Positions 1 through 6,042 of a stretch of 8,996 nt of DNA are shown piece by piece. The DNA lies in contig JAAZNH010000153.1 of NCBI GenBank assembly GCA_012798365.1, positions 1-8,996 of the forward strand, in the 5' to 3' direction. Every line of letters starts with the position of its first letter. Position 1 is the stretch's first letter. The notes beneath the pieces are model-generated. The model saw only the letters and a program-made list of their open reading frames with translations. It was not told the DNA's origin and did no database searches. The stretch comes from Methanomicrobiales archaeon. GTDB taxonomy: Archaea; Halobacteriota; Methanomicrobia; Methanomicrobiales; Methanospirillaceae. The position numbers and the translations under genes are program-made.

Positions 1-1282
1 CGTCTACCCCCTGCAGGCCGACCGTTCTGCTTTTTTTCTGGAAAAGGCCTTCACGCTTGTTGCCCCAGGCGGGGTCGTTGCCCTGTGCCAGGCCGGCCGG
101 TTTCTCCGGGGTGCGGCCGGCGCCCCGCTCCGGGAATTGCTCCTCACCCGCCGCATCGATGAGATCGTGGACCTTGCAGGCCTCCCGGCCGGGACGCCCG
201 GGGCCGGGCTCGTGCTCCTTCGCACCCGGGCAACGCGGCCGGCCCAGACCTTCCTTGCCGCAACTCCCGGCCTGGATTTTTTCCGGGACCCCGCCGGTGC
301 CGCCGCCCGCTCTCGGTTCCCTGTCTCCCGGGAAGAACTTGACGCCGGCGGCTGGGTGCTGCGCGACACCCGCAGGGAGAAGATCCTTGCTAAGGTCCGG
401 CAGCATGGCACGCCCTTAGTGGATGTGGTGATGGGCGAGGTCCATGCCGGTATACGGATCGCTGATGACGACCCGCATATCATTCCGGGCACGCTTGCCC
501 GCGTATGGATCCGGCGCGATTCCCGGTACAAACCCCTGCTGCGCCCCCTCCTTTCAGCCCGGCCCGCGGGCACGGCGGCCGGCCTGCCGGAGGAGTGTTT
601 CCTCATCCTCATCCCCCGCGGGTGGACGCAGTCCCATGCAAAGGCGGAGAAGAAACCGTGGCAGTGGTTCCGGCACCGGTACCCGCTCATTGCCCGGCAC
701 CTCCAGGCATCCGCTGACCTGCTCAAAGAACGGGCCGGGCCAAATGAACCCTGGTGGGAGATCGCATGCGATGAGTTCTGGCAGGAGCCGCAGAAGAAGA
801 TCCTGGTTGCACAGGATAGCGCAGGCCGGCCGGAGTTCCGGCCGGATCCGGGCCGGGGTATTGCGGACGATACGCTGCTTGCAATCCCCTCGTCCGGCCT
901 GTACCTTGCCGGCCTCCTCAGCAGCCGGCTCATGGGGTTTGTGATTGATCAAATCCCCGGGACCGTATCAGGGACAGGAAGGATCCTGCGCTGGGATGAT
1001 CTCGGGACGCTGCCCGTCTACACCCCGGACCTTGACCGGCCGGAGGACCGGGCGAGGTATGACCGGATCGAAACACTGGAAAAGAAAAAATCCCAGATGC
1101 AGAATTCCTGCCGGCACGCAAAAACCGCTGCGGAACGCGGGTTGCTGGAAACGAAGATCCGCCCGGTCAGTACAGCAATCGATACCATCGTGTATGACCT
1201 GTATGGGCTGACACCGGACGAGATCGCCGTTGTTGAGGGATCCTGGTGTGCACACCATGATCCCGGCTCTCCGGCAGGGTAG
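1..1282 (+). CDS. Eco57I/TaqI-type N6-adenine DNA methyltransferase or type IIG R-M protein, C-terminal part
   Basis: The reading frame is open from base 2 to TAG at 1280-1282, giving 426 visible residues; the start lies off the left edge. A TTG at 137 is an internal codon, not a start, because homology continues upstream. Visible residues 1-60 look like the end of a class I adenine methyltransferase core: a helix, then APGGVVALCQAGRFLRG, then LRELLLTRRIDEIVDL, the usual 'PGG ... FL ... LR..L ... I.EIVD' pattern. Residues about 143-340 resemble the TaqI-like target-recognition domain, with YPLIARHLQ, LLKERA, a WWEI motif, a QKKILVAQ strand and LYLAGLLSSRLMG, ending in LGTLPVYTP. The tail has a charged helix (EKKKSQMQ) and IDTIVYDLYGLTPDEIAVVEG, the typical ending of this family. 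Such enzymes methylate adenine in a short target, and in type IIG also cut DNA. The catalytic NPPY motif and any nuclease domain would lie outside the window, so methylation-only versus restriction cannot be decided. No partner gene follows. Confidence 0.8.
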   Translation, partial: VYPLQADRSAFFLEKAFTLVAPGGVVALCQAGRFLRGAAGAPLRELLLTRRIDEIVDLAGLPAGTPGAGLVLLRTRATRPAQTFLAATPGLDFFRDPAGAAARSRFPVSREELDAGGWVLRDTRREKILAKVRQHGTPLVDVVMGEVHAGIRIADDDPHIIPGTLARVWIRRDSRYKPLLRPLLSARPAGTAAGLPEECFLILIPRGWTQSHAKAEKKPWQWFRHRYPLIARHLQASADLLKERAGPNEPWWEIACDEFWQEPQKKILVAQDSAGRPEFRPDPGRGIADDTLLAIPSSGLYLAGLLSSRLMGFVIDQIPGTVSGTGRILRWDDLGTLPVYTPDLDRPEDRARYDRIETLEKKKSQMQNSCRHAKTAAERGLLETKIRPVSTAIDTIVYDLYGLTPDEIAVVEGSWCAHHDPGSPAG

Positions 1283-1349
1283 GGGGATGTGTCGTGACGT
1301 GTTACCTGCACGGCGTTACGTGGTGGATGAATCCGTGATTTTCTCACGC

Positions 1350-1355
1350 TTTTTT
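1350..1355 (+). terminator. Possible T-tract terminator after the methyltransferase gene
   Basis: A run of six T follows GC about 68 bases past the methyltransferase stop. Archaeal RNA polymerase can terminate on T-tracts without a hairpin. No stem is evident before it, so this is a weak call. Confidence 0.25.
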
Positions 1356-1460
1356 ATTCCGGGCTCTGAAAAACGGTGATGAAAGGCAGCGCCATTCAGG
1401 TATCTTTGATGAAAAAGGCCGGCCGTTTTCCTGCCAAACCGGATCGTGATTTGCACAATT

Positions 1461-1571
1461 TCAATCGACTTCTGGTTTTACAAAAACAATCGCGATCGCG
1501 ATCCTGATCAAAAACCTGATCCGGATCAATCACGATCTGATTTTTCATTTTCAATCGAGTTGTGTTTTTTC
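1461..1571 (+). repeat. Direct repeat copy 1 (282-base offset), GATC-rich
   Basis: This segment matches 1743-1853 with no net gap at an offset of 282 bases; counted by hand, 88 of 111 positions agree. The best part, 1518-1571 against 1800-1853, differs at only three positions, all transitions (1538, 1558, 1565). The start TCAATCGACT is identical in both copies, and the middle (about 1471-1490) is diverged. It carries the perfect palindromes ATCGCGATCGCGAT (1489-1502) and TGATCCGGATCA (1517-1528). Confidence 0.85.
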
Positions 1572-1574
1572 CGG

Positions 1575-1603
1575 AAAAATCAGATCGTGATGAAAATTTT
1601 TCA
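1575..1603 (+). repeat. Short direct repeat A, paired with 1717-1745
   Basis: The 29 bases agree with 1717-1745 at 26 positions (offset 142). The shared parts are AAAAATCAGATCGTG and AAAATTTTTCA, separated by a three-base variable part (ATG here, CCA in the partner). It lies just after direct repeat copy 1. Confidence 0.75.
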
Positions 1604-1706
1604 GGCAGACCTTGATTGAAAAATCTGTGATTATCTGGGGGTGCCGTCGAAACGGGTCTTTTGATTTCGTTGCAAACCAGCTTAACTTTTCACAAGCGAG
1701 GTATGC

Positions 1707-1721
1707 TTTTTTTTTAAAAAA
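1707..1721. terminator. T9A6 tract, possible bidirectional terminator
   Basis: Nine T followed by six A gives a T9 run on the plus strand and a T6 run on the minus strand, between two convergent transcription units. That fits archaeal T-tract termination in both directions. It lies 425 bases from the methyltransferase stop and 285 from the SpoIIM-like stop, so nearer unrecognised signals may do the work. Confidence 0.3.
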
Positions 1722-1745
1722 TCAGATCGTGCCAAAAATTTTTCA
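1717..1745 (+). repeat. Short direct repeat B, paired with 1575-1603
   Basis: Second copy of the 29-base element. Its end (TTTCA, followed by ATCG) runs straight into direct repeat copy 2, so the two repeat families interlock rather than lying side by side. Confidence 0.75.
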
Positions 1746-1853
1746 ATCGACTTTCGATTTTGTTTTTTCATTCGCGATCACGATCGCGATTGAAATTTCG
1801 ATCCGGATCAATCACGATCCGATTTTTCATTTTCAATCGGGTTGTGCTTTTTC
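1743..1853 (+). repeat. Direct repeat copy 2 (282-base offset), GATC-rich
   Basis: Partner of 1461-1571. GATC occurs here at 1776, 1782, 1800, 1806 and 1816, at the positions equivalent to 1494, 1500, 1518, 1524 and 1534 in copy 1. The site equivalent to 1506 has become GATT at 1788. The copy ends at 1853, after which the two sequences no longer match. Confidence 0.85.
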
Positions 1854-1880
1854 GTTCGAAGAACCCTGATGGATTCTTCT

Positions 1881-1928
1881 CTTCCTTCAGGATCGGAGAG
1901 GTCAGAGACCTCGACGACCTGAAGGGAG
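1881..1928. other. 48-base imperfect hairpin near the 3' end of the minus-strand cluster
   Basis: The outer arms CTTCCTTCAGG (1881-1891) and CCTGAAGGGAG (1918-1928) pair over 11 positions with one G-T wobble. One base (1892) bulges, then TCG (1893-1895) pairs with CGA (1915-1917). GA (1896-1897) faces GA (1913-1914), a tandem G-A mismatch if read as plus-strand RNA. The inner arms GAGGTC (1898-1903) and GACCTC (1907-1912) close a three-base AGA loop. No T-run follows on either strand, so it is not a classic intrinsic terminator. Whether it works as RNA or DNA is unknown. Confidence 0.55.
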
Positions 1929-2005
1929 GCGAAGCCGACCTTCATTGTCGAATGACCTGTCGGACGGGATAAACCAGATCCTGCCTGAACTCAGGTACCC
2001 GCACC

Positions 2006-2686
2006 TCACCAGCTTCCCTGCAGCACCGCGGCAAACGCCGCCTCGATCAGGACCGGGGTCACGAAGCATTCGATAGCAGCAGCAATACCGATGAAGATCA
2101 CGATGACAAGCCCTGCCATCCAGACCCGGCCGAGAATGAAGAGGCAGATATCGCCCGGGTGCAGGTCCGGCCGTTCCTTCATTGCCATGAGGTACGGTTT
2201 CAGCGCATCGATCGTCATGAATGCCCAGGTGCCGGCCAGGACAAATGCCAGCATCTCCAGCCAGCCGTGCGGCAGGAACGTGACAGCGATCACCTGCCAG
2301 GGAAGGAGGCGGTACGTCAGGTACACGAGATCAAACGAGTTGTGCCCGAGCGCAACCATCAGGATGCCGACGGTCACCTGCATCATGCGGATGACAATGT
2401 CCAGCAGATCCCGGTTGAACCACCAGACCCAGACCCAGAAGAGCGGAATTATCAGGATGAAGAGGGCAACCCCCGCGTTGAGGAAGAAGAGCAGCGGAAA
2501 GACTTTCGCAAGCGCTGGCACAATGACCTGCGAATGGTAATATGCCCGGGCCTCAATCTGGTCATGCGTCAGCGGGGTGACGTCGTGGAACTGGAATGCG
2601 GTCTGGATGAGGACAAGCACGATCCCAAAGAGGAGCAAAAAGAGCGCAAGGGTGAAGTACCGGGCGAAGTTGCAGGGAAATCTCAT
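2006..2686 (-). CDS. SpoIIM/DUF95-family integral membrane protein
   Basis: The 226-residue protein is strongly hydrophobic, with membrane segments near residues 10-30, 60-90 (one or two), 98-116, 130-157, 183-207 and possibly 208-222. The family signature is clear: FLPHGWLEMLAF at about 137-148, where the PHG(x)xE pattern is typical, and AAAIECFVTPVL at about 202-213. The name comes from the Bacillus protein needed for engulfment in sporulation. Archaea do not sporulate and the archaeal role is unknown, though a membrane-complex or transport role is often suggested. The ATG at 2684-2686 overlaps the TGA of the upstream kinase (ATGA), pointing to translational coupling. A GAGGG about nine bases upstream (2696-2700) can serve as ribosome binding site. 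The stop is TGA at 2006-2008. It is the last gene of the minus-strand cluster visible here. Confidence 0.8.
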   Translation of the reverse strand: MRFPCNFARYFTLALFLLLFGIVLVLIQTAFQFHDVTPLTHDQIEARAYYHSQVIVPALAKVFPLLFFLNAGVALFILIIPLFWVWVWWFNRDLLDIVIRMMQVTVGILMVALGHNSFDLVYLTYRLLPWQVIAVTFLPHGWLEMLAFVLAGTWAFMTIDALKPYLMAMKERPDLHPGDICLFILGRVWMAGLVIVIFIGIAAAIECFVTPVLIEAAFAAVLQGSW

Positions 2687-4485
2687 GGCTTCGAGCCCTC
2701 GTTACCCGCAGGAGACGCACGGAACGATCCCGCTGGAACGGTAATGTCGAACAGCACGCCCCTGCCCGGCTCGCCATTCTCCGTTATCGTGATGCCGGTG
2801 ATCGAGAGGATCTCCTCCGAGAGGAAAAGGCCAAGACCGGTATGCCTGCCAAACCCTTTCTCAAAAATATGCGGCTTATCATCTGCCGCGATGCCAACCC
2901 CGTTATCCGCGTACCGGATGACGAGCCGGTCCGCCCGTACCTCTGCCGAGAAGGCCATCTGCGAGACCCGGACCCCGTGGCGGAGCGAGTTCTCCATGAG
3001 GTTGTAAAAGACTTTGCCGATGAGCGGGTCGGCAAATATCTCATATCCCCCGGTGGCATTGGTGATGGCGACTTCCGGCGGCCGGAGTTGGTGTACAGCA
3101 TCATCGATGATGGTACTGACCTCCTGCCATTTCGGCGCCTGCGCCCCGATCTCCTGGTAGTTTTTGGTAAAATCGATCTGCCAGGAGATTGCATCAGCGG
3201 CATTGTCTGCCCGTTCGAGCAGTGCAACCTGCTTTGCATCCGCTGCAAGGTCCTTTGCAAGCGCAAGATAGGACCGGAGGGCCAGCAGCTGGTTATTGAT
3301 GTCGTGGCGGGTGATGCCGGACAGGAGGTTCAGCTTCGCATTCGCCAGCTCAAGTGCCGACTCGGTCCTCCTGCGCTCCGTCAGGTCATCCAGGATCAGC
3401 AGCGCCCCGCCATCCGGTTTGTCCAGCGAGAAGGGCACGATGTGGCCACGATAAAAGACCTTTTTTCCCCAGTGCGACTCGTACTCCATCCCGATATCGG
3501 CGGCAGGTGTCCTGGTTTTCAGGCAGCGGTCCAGGATCCCGGAAAGACCCAGGGTAACAAGGGGCGGGTACGTGAGGAGATTGATCTGCAGGGTCTGCTC
3601 CTTGCCCGGGGACCCGAGCATCTCCAGCATCCGGGTATTGACAAACGTGATCTGCCCGGTTTTGTTGCATATCAGGATCCCGACCGGGGCATTCTCGGCA
3701 AGGGTCCGGTACTTCTCCTCGCTCTCCCGGAGCGCCTGTTCTGATGCCTTGCGCCGCGTAATGTCCGTCACCAGGGAGAGGGTTGCGGGCCGGCCGTTCC
3801 ACATGATCAACGCTACGGAGAGGAACACCCACCGGTTTTCTCCTCCCACCCCGACGATCCGGAAGTCATAAGCAGCCGTTGCGTCTTCTCCCGCAATCCG
3901 TTTCTGGTAGTTTCTCATGACCAGTTCGCGGTCTTCAGGCCAGATGAACTCGGAAAACTCCCTGCCGATAAGGTCACCTTCCGGAATACCGAGAATTTCT
4001 CCCATCCTCCGGTTAGCAAAGATGAACCGGCCGTCCTGCACGATGATGATGGCTTCCTGTGCCCGGTCCACAAGCGTCCGGTATTTCGCCTCGCTCTCGC
4101 GCAGCAGCGCCTCGGAGGCAATGAGTTTTTGATTGGACGCATTGAGTTGTGCGGTCCGCTCCTTTACATGGTGTTCAAGACCGGTCCGTTCAGCCCGGAG
4201 TTCTTCTTCCGTATGTTTCCGTTGGATAATCTCCTGCAGGACAAGGGCGATCCCGATGCAGACGGATATGTAGCCAAGCCCCCGCACGATCAGCAGCTGC
4301 TCTTCAAAATCCGTACGGTAGCCGGCGAGGGTTGCCGCATGGGAGATCCCAAACAGGAAGAACGCTGCCCCGATGAAGAGCGGTGTGGTAGAACGGAGCC
4401 GCAGGTAACTGATACTGCAGATTGCAACGATTATAATACACAGGAGTAAATTCAGGGCGGTGACCGGATCAAAGACCAGCTGCAA
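2683..4485 (-). CDS. Membrane-anchored PAS-PAS sensor histidine kinase
   Basis: This 600-residue protein should autophosphorylate on a histidine and pass the phosphate to a response regulator. Three membrane helices lie near 11-30, 34-56 and 63-87, with hardly any extracellular loop, so the input is probably membrane-borne or cytoplasmic. A charged coiled coil (about 88-130) leads to PAS 1 (about 134-245, ending VTDITRRK) and PAS 2 (about 257-370, ending DDLTERRR). The H-box is GITRHDINNQ with His394, Asp395 and Asn398, matching the H-(E/D)-x-x-(T/N) rule. The ATPase domain has an N-box (NLMENSLRHG, Asn495 and Asn499), G1 (DNGVGI, 527-532), an F-box (IFEKGFG, 540-546) and G2 (TGLGLFL, 549-555). 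All catalytic motifs appear intact. The start is TTG (4483-4485), chosen because GGGAGGTG sits five bases upstream. It overlaps the SpoIIM-like gene by four bases. No receiver domain is attached and no response regulator is in the window. Confidence 0.9.
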   Translation of the reverse strand: MQLVFDPVTALNLLLCIIIVAICSISYLRLRSTTPLFIGAAFFLFGISHAATLAGYRTDFEEQLLIVRGLGYISVCIGIALVLQEIIQRKHTEEELRAERTGLEHHVKERTAQLNASNQKLIASEALLRESEAKYRTLVDRAQEAIIIVQDGRFIFANRRMGEILGIPEGDLIGREFSEFIWPEDRELVMRNYQKRIAGEDATAAYDFRIVGVGGENRWVFLSVALIMWNGRPATLSLVTDITRRKASEQALRESEEKYRTLAENAPVGILICNKTGQITFVNTRMLEMLGSPGKEQTLQINLLTYPPLVTLGLSGILDRCLKTRTPAADIGMEYESHWGKKVFYRGHIVPFSLDKPDGGALLILDDLTERRRTESALELANAKLNLLSGITRHDINNQLLALRSYLALAKDLAADAKQVALLERADNAADAISWQIDFTKNYQEIGAQAPKWQEVSTIIDDAVHQLRPPEVAITNATGGYEIFADPLIGKVFYNLMENSLRHGVRVSQMAFSAEVRADRLVIRYADNGVGIAADDKPHIFEKGFGRHTGLGLFLSEEILSITGITITENGEPGRGVLFDITVPAGSFRASPAGNEGSKP

Positions 4486-4490
4486 GGGGG

Positions 4491-4498
4491 CACCTCCC
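4491..4498 (-). promoter_or_regulatory. Strong Shine-Dalgarno deciding the TTG start of the membrane kinase
   Basis: Minus-strand GGGAGGTG ends five bases before TTG at 4485. It complements the 3' end of archaeal 16S rRNA well and supports the rare start codon. Confidence 0.75.
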
Positions 4499-4530
4499 GT
4501 GCCCGCACTGAAACCTCAATGGGAAACCCG

Positions 4531-4540
4531 ATCATTTAAT
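4531..4540 (-). promoter_or_regulatory. Candidate TATA box for the membrane kinase and SpoIIM-like gene
   Basis: Minus-strand ATTAAATGAT is the only A/T island in the 97-base gap (4486-4582) between the two kinases. Archaeal transcription starts about 25 bases beyond the TATA centre, near 4510, leaving a leader of about 25 bases that carries the Shine-Dalgarno. No clear BRE is seen. If real, this unit can be transcribed apart from the upstream kinase. Confidence 0.35.
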
Positions 4541-4584
4541 GGTTGTGCCGGCCCGCGCAGATGTTCCTGGCACCTGCAGCAGCG

Positions 4585-6033
4585 TCACTGCTCTAGCGGC
4601 AGCCAGCGGTCGGCATCAAGCCGGAACGTCCCCTTGGGCACAATGATCTCAAACCGTGCGCTATTACCCGCCGTGCCGGTCTCGCGGATCGTGATGCCGG
4701 TCAGGGCAAGGATCTCCCGCACTAAAAAGAGGCCAAGACCCGTGTTCTTGCCGAACCCCCGGTCGAAAATATACTCCTTGTCCTCATCGGGTATACCGAC
4801 ACCGTTGTCTTCCCAGACAACGACGAGGTCGCCAGCGGACTTGTGGCAGGACACCGTGATGAGCGAGACCCGCTGCCCGTGCCGGACCGAGTTGTCCAGC
4901 AGGTTGAAAAACACTTTCTCAAGCATGGCATCAGCAAAGATCCGTATCCCGTGGACATCGGCATTCAGGGTGATGGTGATGGGAATATTGGCATGCGGGA
5001 TCACGGAATCCAGCTCAAGCCACTGCGGTTCGTGGCTGCCCAGGTTCTGGTACACTTTCGTAAACTCGATCTGCGACCGCATTGTTGTCACGGTCTCGTG
5101 CATCTTCCGGAGGTACTCGGCTACCTCGGGTTCCGTGCATTTCTCTTCGGCAAGCCCGATGTAGGCAAGGGTGCCGGTCACCTTGTTGCGGATATCATGC
5201 CGCGTGATGCCGGTCAAAAGATTGATCTGGTGATTGGTCCGGCGCAGCGCCTCCTCGGTCTTCTTGCGCTCGGTGATATCCTCGTCAACCCCGCAGTACC
5301 CGGTCAGGTTGCCGGCCTCGTCAAAGAGCGGCGTACCGCTCGTGTTGATGATGACCGGCGTCCCGTTCCGGTGGATATTGACATTGACGAAGTTATGGAT
5401 CGGCTCGTGCCGGGCAAACGCGCCAAGGATGCCTGCTTTGAGTTCATCACGCATATCCGGATCAAAGAAATCGAAAAACCGCATCTTCCCGACCAGTTCA
5501 TCGGGGCGGTAGCCAAGCATCTTCTCAACGGCCGGGCCCGAGTAGCGGTACATGCCGGTAGCATCCACTTCCCAGATCCAGGAACCGGCGTTCTCGCTTA
5601 CGGCCCGGTACCGCTGCTCGCTCTCCCGCAGCTCGTGCTCGGCCTCTTTTTGCCGGGTGGTGTCGGTGATGATCCCCTCCAGCGCCACGGGCTGCCCGTT
5701 CTCACCGGTGATGACCATGTTGCGCTCGTTGATCCAGTGCACATTTCCTGTACGGTCGAAGATCTGGAACTCGTAGGTCGGCGGCACCTTGTTTGCAAGC
5801 AGGTTCTTCCACTGCTCTTCAAGATAGCTCCGCCATGCCGGGTGGACCAGGCGCCAGATGATACCGGGATCGGCATAGTACTCTTCCGGTGTATACCCGG
5901 TGAGGGCAACCGATGCCGGACTGACATATTCGTACCGGCCGTCCGGAAGCGACATGCGGAAGATCATATCCGGCGCATTGTCCGTGATACGCCGCAGTTT
6001 GGCCTCGCTCTCCTGGAGCGCCTCGACGGCCAC
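4585..6033 (-). CDS. PAS-PAS histidine kinase, probably the C-terminal part of a gene split by a stop codon
   Basis: Counted from GTG at 6031-6033 this is 482 residues, without membrane segments. PAS 1 spans about 11-126 (ending TDTTRQKEAE), PAS 2 about 137-254 (ending DEDITERKKTEEAL). The H-box is GITRHDIRNK with His279, Asp280 and Asn283. The ATPase domain has an N-box (FNLLDNSVRHG, Asn377 and Asn381), G1 (DNGVGI, 409-414), an F-box (IFDRGFG, 422-428) and G2 (TGLGLFL, 431-437), all intact. It begins inside the linker that normally joins two PAS domains. Codons upstream of GTG read R-R and then TAA at 6040-6042 in the same frame as the preceding sensor. No good ribosome binding site precedes GTG; only AGGA about 16 bases away and AGG directly adjacent. 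The transmitter is related to that of the membrane kinase downstream (shared TRHDI.N, then F-T-K-x-Y-Q-x-x-G). Either this is the kinase half of a broken gene or it is made by reinitiation or readthrough. Confidence 0.85.
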   Translation of the reverse strand: MAVEALQESEAKLRRITDNAPDMIFRMSLPDGRYEYVSPASVALTGYTPEEYYADPGIIWRLVHPAWRSYLEEQWKNLLANKVPPTYEFQIFDRTGNVHWINERNMVITGENGQPVALEGIITDTTRQKEAEHELRESEQRYRAVSENAGSWIWEVDATGMYRYSGPAVEKMLGYRPDELVGKMRFFDFFDPDMRDELKAGILGAFARHEPIHNFVNVNIHRNGTPVIINTSGTPLFDEAGNLTGYCGVDEDITERKKTEEALRRTNHQINLLTGITRHDIRNKVTGTLAYIGLAEEKCTEPEVAEYLRKMHETVTTMRSQIEFTKVYQNLGSHEPQWLELDSVIPHANIPITITLNADVHGIRIFADAMLEKVFFNLLDNSVRHGQRVSLITVSCHKSAGDLVVVWEDNGVGIPDEDKEYIFDRGFGKNTGLGLFLVREILALTGITIRETGTAGNSARFEIIVPKGTFRLDADRWLPLEQ

Positions 6034-6042
6034 CCTGCGTTA
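6031..6042 (-). other. In-frame TAA and GTG restart inside a PAS-PAS linker
   Basis: The minus strand reads ATT ACG TAA CGC AGG GTG GCC, giving I-T-stop-R-R-V-A in one frame. The linkers after other PAS domains in this cluster read DITRRK, DITERKK, DITDRKR, DITERIR, DVTGRKE and DITGQKA, so TAA replaces the variable residue between T and R. One base change from GAA, CAA or AAA would create it. TAA sits in the small palindrome TTACGTAA (6040-6047). It is not TAG, so pyrrolysine insertion does not explain it. Confidence 0.85.

Larger units (their letters stand above)
1283..2005. other. Long AT-rich spacer between convergent genes, no convincing gene
   Basis: This 723-base stretch lies between the methyltransferase stop (plus strand) and the SpoIIM-like gene stop (minus strand), so no promoter for either neighbour is expected. 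Composition shifts from GC-rich coding DNA to T- and A-rich DNA. Short open frames exist (for example 1612-1869 plus) but translate into low-complexity peptides made by the repeats. The spacer contains a diverged direct duplication, a second short repeat pair, many GATC palindromes, two T-tracts and a 48-base hairpin, each listed separately. Confidence 0.75.

Noticed and set aside
1489..1502. GCGATCGC octamer resembling the cyanobacterial HIP1 palindrome
   Set aside because: It occurs as part of the local GATC array, the coding genes are not enriched for it by eye, and the proteins are methanogen-like rather than cyanobacterial.
1441..1853. CRISPR array
   Set aside because: Only two long copies plus short motifs occur, spacing is uneven, and the intervening parts are related rather than unique spacers.
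1612..1869. Possible 85-residue plus-strand gene in the spacer
   Set aside because: The peptide has a low-complexity run (AITIAIEISIRI) produced by the GATC/GAT repeats, and there is no ribosome site or recognisable domain.
1808..1945. Possible 45-residue minus-strand gene starting MKVGFASLQVVEV
   Set aside because: It is short, has no family resemblance, and it runs through the hairpin and into the repeat. It might be a gene relic, but nothing positive supports it.
1984..1995. Small inverted repeat CCTGA-AC-TCAGG just after the SpoIIM-like stop
   Set aside because: A five-base stem with a two-base loop is too small to form a stable hairpin and no T-run follows.
2159..3744. Two long plus-strand frames (2159-3007 and 2842-3744)
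   Set aside because: Both are antisense shadows of the SpoIIM-like gene and the membrane kinase, with highly charged, unpatterned translations.
6040..6042. Stop codon recoded as pyrrolysine
   Set aside because: Pyrrolysine uses TAG; this codon is TAA.
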